A DNA stretch of 64,000 bases, taken from positions 300,642,844 to 300,706,843 of the forward strand of contig OY821517.1 in NCBI GenBank assembly GCA_963682025.1, in the 5' to 3' direction. This stretch comes from Cordilura impudica. Lineage: Eukaryota; Arthropoda; Insecta; Diptera; Scathophagidae. Shown piece after piece: positions 22,364 to 33,406 of the stretch. The notes beneath the pieces are model-generated. The model did no database searches. It was not told where the DNA came from and was given only the letters and a program-made list of their open reading frames with translations. Every line of letters starts with the position of its first letter. The stretch's first letter is position 1. Position numbers and translations under genes: made by a program.

Positions 22364-23010
22364 CACTTGCTAGAAAAAGTATCCGTACTGTCATACTGCG
22401 AAAAAAATAAGAAACAATTAACTCAGCTAAATTAGTTGTTTTTGTAATAAGTTATTAAGCTATTTAACGTTTACTGCCGAGTTTTTTGCGGATAAGAAAC
22501 ATAAAAAAATAAAAATTTTTTAACATAAAGTATTCGTGCATACGAAGTACTAATACAAAAAAACTAAATTTACATTAAATATTGATTAAGTTAGTAACTT
22601 TGCCATGGACTTGACCGACTTTAAAGTAACATTTTTACTTATTTTTCTGCACTCATTCAAAATGACCCTTTTTAACATTCCCTTTAAAGTTAGTTTATGC
22701 TGATTGATTTTGCGCTCCAGAAAATCCTGCAAATGCTGTTTTTTAATTGGCATTTATTATTGAAGAGCTTCAAATTGTGCGCTGTATGTAATTGGCATTA
22801 TCTTGCTTTAAACAAGAATCTTCTCCAAGCCCCAGTTGTTGTTCACTTTGTTTTAACTTTTGAGTTTACCCACCCCCTTGTCTGAGATACAACCCCAAAC
22901 CATAATGCCATCTCTTCCTTTTTTACCGTTGGCATAAGATTCTCTTTATTTAATGCAGAAATCAGCGATCCCTACTTTTTTCTAGAAAAAACGCTAAACA
23001 GTACCCAAAA
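22364..23010 (-). mobile_element. Tc1-like transposon fragment (left TIR kept)
   Basis: After TA (22362-22363) comes CACTTGCTAGAAAAAGTATC, the same TIR as in the complete copy at 24602-25903. Near 22880-22930 the minus strand shows a GVVSQTRGW / MALWFGVVS-like piece of transposase. The matching right TIR is not found, so the copy is deleted or truncated. Confidence 0.55.
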
Positions 23011-23039
23011 ACACAAAATGGCATAAAAATCGTTTGCAT

Positions 23040-23303
23040 TTAAGGCCTAGTTAGCCACACATAACCGTAACCAAACGCGTCAGCTGTTTTTTCTTTTAAA
23101 TGAAAAGCATTTAGAGCAGTTACCGAACTCAACTGTCAAGTAACCGGAACGTCTCAATCTGTTGAAAATAGATTTTTGCTACGTTTGTACGTGACATTTG
23201 TGAACAGCTGATAAATTTTGGTTAATTTTACACAGCAACTTGCATTACATTACATTTACGGTGCGGATACATTTTAAAAACGTGTGGCGAACTAGGGCTT
23301 TAA
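23040..23303. mobile_element. MITE with TTAA target duplication (piggyBac-like)
   Basis: TTAA GGCCTAGTTAGCCACAC at the left matches the reverse complement of the right end, TTAA AGCCCTAGTTCGCCACAC. Both sides carry TTAA. It is about 260 bp with no ORF. TTAA duplication suggests piggyBac, but Kolobok-like elements use the same target. Confidence 0.65.
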
Positions 23304-24601
23304 ATATATAGCAATAAAGAATATAACGTAAGTGAAAAATTTTCATAACAGCTGTTCATTCTCAGATCAAAACATAACATCTGATATATTATATGTTTGA
23401 AGTGAATTCATTTTAGTATAATTTTCACATTTTTAGTCTATATTTAATATGCATTAAAGAAATAATAGAATTAAAGAATTTTTGACATCACGGTTTGTGT
23501 ATGGAAAAGTCATTATATCTGAAACGTAGCTTGATTGAAAAATAAATGAGTTCTGTTTTGAATTTTTGTATTTACATTAACTTAGTTTTAAATTGTTATG
23601 GAAATTTTCGTACTCTTTGAATTAGAATTTACCATTTATAAATTCTTCTTTAAAATTCATATAAATTTCAAAAACGTTAACATCACTTAAAATGAAAATC
23701 GGAAAGCTCTAAGTTTGCGCTTTTTGTAAAAAACGTTAAATGAAAAGAAAGGACATTAAATCTAGCATGAAAACAGCTAAGATGGCATCGCCACTAGAAT
23801 TAGTAGCGGAATTATACACAACTTGTTTTATATCCTTCATGATTATTTCACTCAAAGAGTGTCACTTGGTGGGTCTGAGTTAAGGTCAGTTATTTTTATC
23901 GATACCACTAAAATGCCGACCTACTCGTACTATAGTAGCATGAGGCAAGTAACGTGGATAATGAAAGTTACCTCTTTCCAGGTACTCCTTGATGTAAATG
24001 TCTGTGCTAATGGTACCAGCTATGGCAAGAGATCAGTTCCTTTTCCCACACCTGCATATAAAGCACCAAACTAAGAATTTTTTATGGAAACTGCATTTTT
24101 AACTTGGAAGTTGAGAAAAAATAGCAAGCACTTAGGTTTAATCGTCCATTTAACAAAAGTAATATTTTTTTCTAAAATATTCAAGTAGATATTTAGCCCT
24201 GTCTCTTCCCTCCTTACTTTTAAATTTTCGATCCAACACAGTCTGCACCCCATACTACTGTAGGCCCGCGCTCTTCTCCTACATGGCACATTTTGAATTA
24301 AATGTATCTATTCTGTCAAAGGTGAGAAATTTTCTTTAGAATAGCGATTGATTTAATTGATTTGTGTGTTTTTTTCGTTTATAGTTTTGAAGCTGCTTTC
24401 GATAGTACTTTGTTATTGTACAGTTTAATTCCAAGCGAAACCGGGTCATTCCTTATAGTTCGTTAGTAATTAATTGCCTCTTTAAGCAAATAGGCATGTT
24501 AACTCCAGATGTTCTCAGATTCCTGTTTCCATTCATAAAATGCAAAGAAAATAATCCGGATTTTAAAATTAAGAAATATAGTATAACATACATTGTGCAT
24601 A
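23304..24601. other. Mostly unassigned; possible transposase scrap near 23820-24060
   Basis: On the minus strand 23820-24060 reads GTISTDIYIKEYLERGNFHY and related pieces that resemble the middle of a Tc1/mariner-superfamily transposase like the one at 61259-61950. The match is weak and I cannot place catalytic residues. The rest shows nothing. Confidence 0.3.
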
Positions 24602-25903
24602 CACTTACTAGAAAAAGTCTTCGTACAAGTAAAATAACTAAAGAAAACATTCAAACATAAAACACAGAAAAAATAATGTTCGGATTTAAAATAAATTTTT
24701 TATTTAAAATACAAAAAGGAAAACAAAAACATAGAACTACAGTAAAACAAAAACAACATTTTGTACTAAAAAAAGCTGGAAATAGTCTGCGCACAAAAAT
24801 TATATGAGTTGCATTTTTTTATTAGCTGGTAGGATAGTCTTTTCTTTGGAGATCATCTGCAGATCTTTTTGGCATGGATTGAAGTTTACTCTTGTTTGTC
24901 CCATTCCTGCTGCTATACTTCTCTCAGCATACTTTTCGATATTATTGGTCCCCTAAATGTTTAATAGGGTTGAGATCCGGGGACTGTGGAACGTTATATA
25001 GCTGCCAGAGCTTCATGATATCGGCAGTTTGCTTGGGATCGTTATCTTGCTGAAACAATTACCCTCAGGCCCCAATTTCACCGCACTCTGCCCTAAGTTA
25101 GCTTTCAAAATATCAGGGTAACCTCGTTTATCCATGGTTGACTCCATAAACTGAATTTGTGCCACTCCATTAGCTGCCATGCTTACTTGTACCTGATAAA
25201 TTATTTTTATTGTGTGCGGTACATGATTTTCCCTACACTATTTACCATCCCTTTACTCCAAGTGTACTTTACTTGCTCTCATCAGAGAATATAACCTTTT
25301 TCCAAAAATCTCGGGCTTGCTTTTGTGTTCTTTTGCAAACGCAATTCGATTTAGTCGGCTTTGTAATAAAATTAAAAGTCTTTACGTGCAACTAGCTTCG
25401 GTAATCAGCTTCTTTGATGATTTTCTGAACAGTGTTATTGCAAATCATTCTCTTAAGCTTCAGCATAACGTTTTCTGCCAAAATCAACTACATAACTCCT
25501 CTCGCTTTCAGTTAATATGGAAGGGCGGCCAGCACGAGGCTTGGGTAAAAAACTGACTGTCTCTTTGTACGAATTGACTACTCCTTGGACAGAGAAATGT
25601 GTTCTTTCTACTGTTTTACAAATTTATCTTAAGGGTTTACCTTGGCTCTACAAGTATACAATTATTTTCCTTTCGGCGGCATTAATTTCTTTTCCTTTTC
25701 GATTCATTGTAAAAGAAATTTTGAAAAATATTAAAATATGTTGTTTGAGTAGTCAGACAAATAAATACAATCACAAATATAATCAAATTTAAGTATTCTG
25801 TTGATTTTTTGTTTATTATTATTTTTATTATTAACTATTATTTGGAAAAATTGACATTCCAAATTAAAATAAAAGTATGTACACCCACTTTTTCTAGTAA
25901 GTG
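24602..25903 (-). mobile_element. Tc1-like transposon, both TIRs, TA duplication
   Basis: The left TIR CACTTACTAGAAAAAGTCTT and the reverse complement of the right TIR CACTTACTAGAAAAAGTGGG flank 1302 bp. TA lies on both sides (24600-24601, 25904-25905). This is the usual Tc1 length. The transposase reads on the minus strand: a VRTKRQSVF...PRAGRPS-like AT-hook or HTH segment near 25500-25560, and YNVPQSPDLNPIKHLGDQ near 24950-25000. Frameshifts and stops are frequent, so the enzyme is dead although the ends are well kept. Confidence 0.82.
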
Positions 25904-27756
25904 TATTTCATTTCCGTTAAGTTTTTAAATTCGAATATATATTAAACTTATCAAAGCTTGAAACTAGCAAAATGCAATTGGTGTTTTCAAAAATCTACTT
26001 GACATTTTTTGTCATAATTAATAATGTTGCAATGCGTATAAAATTTGAAAGGCCAAGATAAGTTATCGCTAATTAGTTTACATTAGAAACAGCTATCGCA
26101 GTCGAAAACAGCTGCGATCAGCTGTGACAAAAACCCAACACTCTGTATAAACACCGAAAAGATATATATGTGACCTTCTCCGAGAAAAGGGACCTAGGGT
26201 GTGAAAATTAAGTTTTGAGAAAAAAACGCATTTAAAGTTTCTACACCCTTTTAGGTACAAGAATTCACCGTTTTTGACACAACCTGTTTTTTGACACACT
26301 AGGTCCCTTTTCTCGGAGAAGATCACATATATTTCTGTTTCGAATATATTTTAAAATTCATTAAATATTATTGCATAACTCAATATTTATCCATTATACC
26401 CATATAATTTGATCTTGATCGGCCCATTAATAAGATATGCATTGATATGGTCACCCTAACTATAAAAAAGCATGCAATTCATATACAAACGTTGCTTGCA
26501 AACATGCCGTTCTTCGGTACGTCGGAATGTCTGTCGTACATTTATTCCCTCGTTCTCTAGAGATAAGCAAATAACATACATATATGCATGTTTGTGTATT
26601 TAAGATCTTGTCGTTCTCATTTTATAAAATCAAACAGCGAAAAAAGAACGTATTCTCAATAATTGCATTTATAAACAATGATGACAACTTTCTTGTTTGC
26701 TAGCTAGATATAGTGATTTTTGCATTGTTTGTATTAAAATAATGTTTATTTGAATGATTGCAGCGGAATGGTAATGATTTCGTATTTTGTGATATGGTTA
26801 GAATTATAGATATACCTAAAAGATATGAGGATTTTGTATGCTTAAAATATCTGTATAGCAATGCAGTTCAGAGGCTCTTTCCGTATCACTGAAAGTCATC
26901 TTGTCTTTATAACTCGATCTTAGACTAGTCTAGATAATTATAATTATGTATTTATAATTGATAACGGTACACAAAAATATACGCTACTTGAATTAATTTA
27001 GAATGCATTTAATTCATTTAAGCGTTATGTTCTTTGAAATAGTTGGCAACACTGAAATTGAACTCATTCACATAATTTACTCACCTCACTATCTTTGAAA
27101 TGCATTTTTAGTTACTTTTATTAGTCTTTTGAGATATATTTTTTACTGTACTGTTTGTTTAATTTCCGCATCTCTCGATAATGTTTAGAGTCTAGACAAT
27201 CTTCAAAGAGACCATTAAACGCATTCTTCTCTTCTATTTCTGTGCGGGCTAATAATTATTTCCAGTTATCACTGTGAAACAGTAAAAAAAAAAAAAATTA
27301 ACGAAATTTTAATTGACAAATTGTGAATAAAATTTTCGACGATATTTCTTTGTTTTTCATTGAACTACTAGCGGCAATTTCTCTGTGAAATTCGTTGCTG
27401 AAGACAATTTTATGACAAGAAAAAGTATCCTTACCGTCGTTTCCAGCAACCAAACAGAAAATTATTTCACTGCTTGTCGTCGCGCTACATCAGTTCCTGT
27501 GTGACATGTACTTAATACTTTAAAAGATGTATACGGAGTAATGAAATATTGATCTGCTCTGAATGTCTTAAGGTTATATAATATTAGGCGCATATGAAAA
27601 AAATTATTTCGCGGGTTCCTCGATCTGGTCAAATATTTTTTTCTGGTTGATAGTACTGTTTTCGACATATATTCCAAATGTCATATTAATATGTTATCTT
27701 CATTGGTTCAAGAATGATGCTTGTAAACAACTAAAAGTGAATTTGTCAATTTTCAC
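25904..27756. other. Unassigned region with one MITE
   Basis: Apart from the MITE at 26162-26333 I see no gene or element ends. The part at 26500-27450 has few homopolymer runs and could be unique host sequence. Confidence 0.45.
26162..26333. mobile_element. Short MITE, about 170 bp
   Basis: ATATATGTGACCTTCTCCGA and the reverse complement of the right end ATATATGTGATCTTCTCCGA continue as GAAAAGGGACCTAG on both arms. The ~35-bp TIRs are nearly perfect and flanked by ATAT. A small palindromic element of unknown superfamily. Confidence 0.75.
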
Positions 27757-27971
27757 AATGTCTGATTTTGTTGAACAAAGAAGTTCCATTAATGAATTAA
27801 ATTTCTGCTGGTTTTAAAGATGTTGCAGAAGGCCATCAGTGACTAGGCTACGTAAAAAAGAATCGTTTACAAGTGGAAAAAAAGCAGAGAAAGCGGTGAA
27901 GGCAAAGAGCGCTCCGGAGGAGAAACACGTCAAGGAAATTAAAGATTTGTTGCTGAAAAACTGTCGATTTT
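27757..27971 (+). pseudogene. mariner transposase, N-terminal part
   Basis: MSDFVEQRSSI at 27757 is the typical mariner start. It is followed by broken text with CCRRPSVTRLRK and GKKAEKAVKAKSAPEEKHVK, and KEIKDLLLKN. The copia element at 27972 cuts it; the C-terminal part resumes at 33407 in the same orientation. Confidence 0.7.
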
Positions 27972-28163
27972 TGTTCGTAATGTATTTATATTACTATGAA
28001 AATGAACTTTAAAAACATTATTTAAGTTGTATGTAACTGATTGTTGACATCATTTATTTGCGTTTTGATATATTACTATATGTAACAACTCTGTAATATC
28101 TAACTTTTGCATTGTACATACTTCATCATATTATTCATTATTAATAATTTCTTCTTAACAACA
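27972..28163 (+). repeat. copia element, 5' LTR (192 bp)
   Basis: It starts TGTTCGTAATGTATTTATAT and ends ...AACAACA immediately before GGTTATGGGCC, the copia-type primer site. The start matches the 3' LTR at 32514 (TGTTAGTAATGTATTTATAT). Short LTRs are usual for Ty1/copia elements. Confidence 0.82.
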
Positions 28164-28182
28164 GGTTATGGGCCTACACGCG
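28164..28182 (+). other. copia primer-binding site
   Basis: GGTTATGGGCCTACACG follows the 5' LTR directly. It matches the internal initiator-Met tRNA complement used by copia (GGTTATGGGCC...). Confidence 0.7.
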
Positions 28183-28253
28183 TGATTTTATTTTTTTTTC
28201 TTAAAAATTAATTTAAATTAAATTAAATAATTTTTTTGTTGCAATCGATTAAA

Positions 28254-29034
28254 ATGAATTCAACATATGCACAATTTCCAAAATTGTCAAATGCAAATTA
28301 TCATGTCTGGAAATTTAACATGGAGTTGTTGCTGCTGGAGAGGGAGTTGTGGGATGTTGTTGCTGATGCTGTTCCTCAGGAGCAGGATACCAAATGGTTG
28401 ACCGTGATGGAAAAGCAAGAGAGGCTATTGGATTGGCTGTGGATGAATCACAGAAAATTCTAATAAAACAGTTGAAAACTGCAAAATAATTTTGGGATAC
28501 TTTAAAAAAACACCATGAAAAGTCGATCATCACCAACAAGTTGAGTCTTCTTCGATAAATGTCATAAAAGCGGCTGGTAAGTGGTCAAACCATGGGAGAT
28601 CACATCAACGAATTCTTATCCATTGTGAATCGTTTGCGTGATTTAGGTGAGAATGTTGAAGAACATAAAACCGCTGCGTTTCTGTGGGCACATTGCCGGA
28701 AGATTATAACATTTTGATTTCATCGTTGGAAATGCGATCAGAAGCCGATCTTACACTTGATTTGGTAAAAGAAAAACTGCTTCAAGAGTTCAAAAGGAAA
28801 TCTGGGCATGATGAAGAAACAGAGGCTGCATTTAAAATACAAAAAGAAAAGTTTGTAACAAAATATTTTTCGTGTGGAAAGCCGGGACATTTTAAGAGAA
28901 ACTGTCAATATAAAAATTCACAACAACAACAAAGGTCAAAATACAGCCTCGCCAAAGATAAGAAAACTGACAACATGAATATTTGCTTTGGTGTTATGAA
29001 TACAAGAACAAATGGTAACTGGTTTATTGACTGA
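28254..29034 (+). pseudogene. copia gag region, broken
   Basis: The start is the ATG at 28254 (MNSTYAQFPKLSNANYHVWK), the usual copia Gag start with NYxxW. The frame shifts near 28430-28450, where the text continues as GLAVDESQKILIKQL. Later it reads DHINEFLSIVNRLRDLGENV and LPEDYNILISSLEMRSEADL. The zinc knuckle KYFSCGKPGHFKRNC at 28858-28902 has Tyr where the first Cys should be, so the CCHC motif is damaged. Several frameshifts make it non-functional. Confidence 0.82.
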
Positions 29035-29234
29035 ACGGCAACGTGCCACGTGCTGTGAAGAAAAATATTTTATAAATATTAATAAACAACTAACTGAAAC
29101 TGTTTTTTGGACGATGGTACAGACCTGAAAGCAAGTGGGACTGGTGATTGTAAGTTATTTTGTGAAGGCAAGACAATTCTTGTTCGAATCGTATTCTTTA
29201 TTCCTGAATTAGACGGAAGTTATCTGTTCGGAAA

Positions 29235-30355
29235 TTGACTGCTGATGGTTTTAATATTACTATTAATCCAAATGGTTGCTCAATTTCTTTGAATGGGCAT
29301 GTTCATGCAATGGCATCATTGAAAAATAATTTGTTCTTACTACATAATCATTTTAGGGCAAATAAAGTATCAAATTGTAAAAGTGGTTGCATTCATGTTT
29401 GGCATCATCGCTTTGGCCACAGAAATATTCAGGCGATAAATTCTACCGTCTCTAGGGAATTAGTATAGGGCATAAAAATAAAAAATTGTTGCTGTTCATT
29501 AAATTGTGAAGTATGTTTGGAGGATAAGCTTACACGAAACCCATTTACAAAAGCATCGGAATCAAAAGCTAAGGAAATTTTACATTTGGTACATTGCGAC
29601 TTATGTGGTCCTATGCAAAACAAAACCCCTGGTGGAAATCGTTATTTTTTGACAATAATTGATGATTATAGCCGATATTGTACTATTTTTTTATTGCATC
29701 GAATGACTTGGCATTCGATAAGATAAAAGAATTTGTTGAACAGTCAGAAAACCATTTTGGAAAACGTTTAAAAATGCTCAGAACTGATCGCGGTGGAGAA
29801 TTTGTGAATAAACGAATGCAGAACTATTTTAAAAATAAAGTCATTATTCATCAGCTCATTGCTCACTATACTCCTGAGCAAAATGGGGTCGCAGAGAGGA
29901 AAAATCGAAGCTTGATGGAGATGGCCAGGTGTATGCTCTTTGATACAGATATGGAATTAAAATTCTGGGCTGAAGCCGTTAATAACTCAAACTATATTCG
30001 GAATCGTCTCTCATCAGCTGCTGTAAGCATGACACCTTTTCAGTTGTGGTTTGGGAAATCGCCAAATTTGAGCCATTTCCGTATGTTTGGCTCTATTGCC
30101 TATGTACATACATATAAACAAAAGCGCAAGAAGTTGAATGATGTAGCTGTCAAATGTAATCTAGTTGGGTATGCTGAGGAGTCAAAAGCTTTTCGTTTGC
30201 TTAATACTGATGCCAATAAGATCATTATTAGTCGTGATGTACAATTTTTAGAATCCAAAAATCTTGTTCCTGCTAATCAATATGTGTCTGATGGAATTTG
30301 TAACGATAATGTGATCCAACAACAAGAAAAAAGGAACAAGATGTCGATGATATAA
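29235..30355 (+). pseudogene. copia integrase region, broken
   Basis: The GAG-pre-integrase segment reads IHVWHHRFGHRNIQAI, and the zinc pair continues in CEVCLEDKLTRNPF. The core has LVHCDLCGPMQ (first Asp) and YFLTIIDDYSRYC, then after a frameshift near 29690 KMLRTDRGGEFVNKRM (second Asp) and YTPEQNGVAERKNRSLMEMA (Glu). FWAEAVNNSNYIRNRL follows. The D-D-E triad is present but split over two frames. The longest piece is 225 codons (29678-30355). Confidence 0.85.
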
Positions 30356-30539
30356 GCACAAAAGAATTTTTGTGGTTTTAAACCAGAGGACTATTTGTTG
30401 TCGTCATCTGATTCAGAAGCTTTGCCAAGTGATTCTGATGGTACTCCTAGAACTTCTTCAAGAACCAACAAGGGTGTTCCTCCCAAGAAGTAGGTGTACA
30501 AAGTTTACGTTGAAAATGATCCTGTAAATTATGAAGAGC

Positions 30540-31445
30540 TTTATTAACAACAGACTACAAGGAAAGGTTGAAAGCTATGAAAGAAGAAATGAAAGCACTT
30601 CAAGACAATAAAACATGGGAATTGGTGGAATTACCACGTGATGGCAAAGCGATTGGCTGCAAATGGGTTTTCAAAATTAAACAAACAGTTGAAGGTGAGA
30701 AGAAGTGCAGAGCCAGATTGGTACAAAAGTGATTTTCTCAAAAGTATGGTGAAAACTATGACGAAATTTTTGCTCCAGTTGTAAAGCCGACTACATTTGA
30801 AAGTTTGTTGGCCATTGCAAGCTACAAGAACATGAAAGTGCGTCACATTGATATTAAGCGCCCCGATAGGTGAGTAGGTAGCATGCTTGCTATCATGCGG
30901 GGGTCGTAGGTTCGATTCCCACCAGAGGCTTTGGGCTGTCGCTGCAAAACTAACCAAATCTGGCTTATCCCTGAACCTAACTAGGAACTGGGCTTAAAAA
31001 AAAGACGGCATTCCTCTACGGTGATTTAGATTCTATTATTTATTTAAAGGGTTTATCATACCCGGAAAGGAGGGTCTTGTCTATAAATTAAACCATAGTT
31101 TATATGAACTGAAACAACCGGCTCGCTGTTGGAATCTTCGTGTCAATCAAACATTAATTGATTCGGGATTCAAAAAGGGAATGGTCGAGTCCTGTTTATA
31201 TGTAAAAGATGATGCTAATTGTATTAACAGATTTAGGTGATTTAAAGCTTTACTGAGGAATTGAAGTAAGCCTCAAGGCTGATTTATTTTATTTATCACA
31301 AGAAAATTACATCAACAACATATTAAATGAATTTGATCTTCAGGATGCGAAGATTTCACCCATACCAATGGATCCCGGTTACTTAAATGGAAATTCCGAT
31401 AATCTACTCGAAAATAACAATTTATACCGAAAGGCAATCGGAAAA
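30540..31445 (+). pseudogene. copia reverse transcriptase region, broken by a SINE and a deletion
   Basis: The frame starts EMKALQDNKTWELVELP, then GCKWVFKIKQTVEGEKKCRA and IFAPVVKPTTFESLLAI. A SINE is inserted after VRHIDIK (30858-31003). The domain resumes TAFLYGDL and GLVYKLNHSLYELKQPARCW. The catalytic YVDD block is missing; the text jumps from SCLYVKDDANC to INNILNEFDLQDAKISPIP. The enzyme is therefore inactive by deletion as well as by insertion. Confidence 0.82.
30858..31003 (+). mobile_element. tRNA-derived SINE, copy 1 (inside copia RT)
   Basis: GCGCCCCGATAGGTGAGTAG begins a tRNA-like head with an A-box-like part and the B box GGTTCGATTCC. Then follow the shared body (TTTGGGCTGTCGCTGCAAAA, CCAAATCTGGCTTATCCCTG) and a short poly-A. 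It sits cleanly between IDIK and TAFLYGD codons of the copia RT, so the empty site can be read; the duplication is only AAG. Confidence 0.82.
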
Positions 31446-31499
31446 TAAGTAACCCAAATGATAATGATTGGACTAAAGTAAAAAGAGTTCTAAAATACC

Positions 31500-32442
31500 T
31501 TAAAGGAACTAAAAATGTAAAATTGTGTGTTGGGTGTAAATCAAAATTAGAGTTGAAGGGTTTTGCTGACGCCGACTGGGCAGGAGACATAAATGGTCGT
31601 AAATCTACAAGCGGTTTTATATTCAAACTTGGTGAAGCTGTCATCAGTTATGTCAGCCGAAAACAAGGAAATGTAACCTTATCGTCTACCGAAGCTGAGT
31701 TCGTGGCTCTTGCGGAGGCATCTCAAGTACTTTTATGGATTACTAGATGTAACCCGGTGTGCTTCGATACACCCTCCCCTTCCGAATCGTTATGAAAGGG
31801 CTCACGCAAAGTCCCAAGGCTCTCACTAATACAGTAATTCAGATATTTCACGTTTAATATTAAGTTTGTGTGGGGGTACCACGCGCATTTGTCTAATCCC
31901 GCCCATTTTTTTGTCTGACTACTCACGTTAATAATGGATGACCTGAGACAAATTTGCAAATCTTTCTCTATCATGGTATTCAATATATATGATATTAAAA
32001 ATTTACTTTGTATGGGAGGTGCCACGCCGACCAAAAATATTTCAAAAATTATAGCCTATACCACTTCCCATATCCGCAGTAAGACTGTGAAAATTTCAGG
32101 AAGATCAGATGGGTAGTTACGGAGATTACCTCCTACAAACAAACAAACAAACAAACAAACAAACAAACGAACACACATTACCTCTTTATTATATTAGTAT
32201 AGATTCAGCTAATGAGAGAATTTGAAATTTATGCATTAAATCCTATAATTTATGAAGACAACGAAGGTTGCCTGAAATTTCGTCAAGATGAAAAGATATG
32301 CCCAAGAAGTAAGAATATATGTAGATGTGAATTACCATTTTGGAAATCCAAAAATGTATTATATGATTACTATCCTACAGACTCTATGTTAGCTGACATT
32401 CTGACTAAGCCCTTACAAAAGATTAAGATATGTAAATTTTGA
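31500..32442 (+). pseudogene. copia RNase H region, split by a Helitron
   Basis: ELKGFADADWAGDINGRKST carries the first Asp. ISYVSRKQGNVTLSSTEAEF carries the Glu block and ALAEASQVLLWI follows. A Helitron (31743-32202) then intervenes. The domain resumes with LMREFEIYALNPIIYEDNEG and ends DSMLADILTKPLQKIKICKF before the stop at 32440-32442. The order is typical of the copia C-terminus. Confidence 0.82.
31743..32202 (-). mobile_element. Helitron (non-autonomous), 460 bp, inside copia RNase H
   Basis: On the minus strand it starts TCTATACTAATATAATAAAG (at 32202) and ends CTAG (31743-31746). The hairpin GGTGTATCGAAGCACACC lies close to the end. On the plus strand A precedes (31742) and T follows (32203), the AT target. 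A (CAAA)n run at 32136-32169 and GTGCCACGCCGACC blocks are typical of fly Helitrons. Confidence 0.82.
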
Positions 32443-32513
32443 GCATTAAGTGGTTTATCAAATAAAGTTTATATAATTTCATTTTAAGCAATATTTATAA
32501 TATTGAGGAAGGG

Positions 32514-33406
32514 TGTTAGTAATGTATTTATATTACTATGAAAATGAACTTGAAAAACCTTATTTATTTATTTGCCTTTTGATATATTATATTAATATCA
32601 AGGTTCAGAAAATACACACATGAAACACACAATGTTCTGTTCAAAAGCAGCCAACACATATCTTTATTTTCATATCAATTATGTGCGTTTCTAAATTTTC
32701 TACGGTGCCCAACACAACCATGACTGTGTTCGTTTTAATATTTCGTTATTTACACGAACATTTTTGTATCACGTACTTTTTGTTTCAATCACACATAAAG
32801 CACACATTTTTGAGTGTTGCTTTATTTGAAGTTCATGTTCTAGTACGTGTACTGAAAAAAAAAAAACAACATGTACAATAAACAGGTTCGAGTTCAGTTA
32901 TATTTTAAGTCGTGTTTAAAATATAACTGAACTCGAACCTGTTTATTGTACATTTTCTGTTTTTTCTCAGTCGTGTTTAAAATATAACTGAACTCGAACC
33001 TGTTTATTATACATGTTCTGTTTTTTCTTACTACACGAGCCACAACACGACTTAAAATATAACTGAACTCGAACCTGTTTATTGTACATGTTGTTTTTTT
33101 TTCAGTACACGTACCAGAACATGAACTTCAAATAAAGCAACACTCAAAAATGTGTGCTTTATGTGTGATTGAAACAAAAAGTACGTGATACAAAAATGTT
33201 CGTGTAAATAACGAAATATTAAAACGAACACAGTCATGGTTGTGTTGGGCACCGAAGAAAATTTAAAAACAAACATAATTGATATGAAAATAAAAATATG
33301 TGTGTGTTGGTCTAAGTTATGTTTGTTTACATATATGTACTAGTTTTTTATTCAGTGTGTGTTTTTTTCTGAACTCTGATTAATATATAACTTTTGCATT
33401 GTATTG
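32514..33406 (+). repeat. copia 3' LTR, interrupted and truncated
   Basis: The purine tract GAGGAAGGG precedes TGTTAGTAATGTATTTATAT (32514). The LTR is cut at TTAATA by the palindromic element 32598-33379 and continues TAACTTTTGCATTGTA to about 33406. The last ~50 bp present in the 5' LTR are missing; mariner sequence follows directly. Confidence 0.78.
32598..33379. mobile_element. Palindromic TIR element with 6-bp duplication, copy 1
   Basis: The ends are TCAAGGTTCAGAAAATACAC and, as reverse complement on the right, TCAGAGTTCAGAAAAAAACA. The flanks are TTAATA on both sides (32592-32597, 33380-33385). The arms are near-complete inverted repeats of each other with ~85-bp internal subrepeats (GTACAATAAACAGGTTCGAG). 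A second copy in the opposite orientation lies at 56730-57572. The 60-odd-residue ORFs in the arms look non-coding. Confidence 0.85.

Noticed and set aside
32681..32881. Conserved 66-residue ORF also found at 33079-33276, 56834-57034 and 57176-57406
   Set aside because: Similarity follows from the duplicated arms of the palindromic element; substitutions do not favour the reading frame and the peptide has no recognisable domain.
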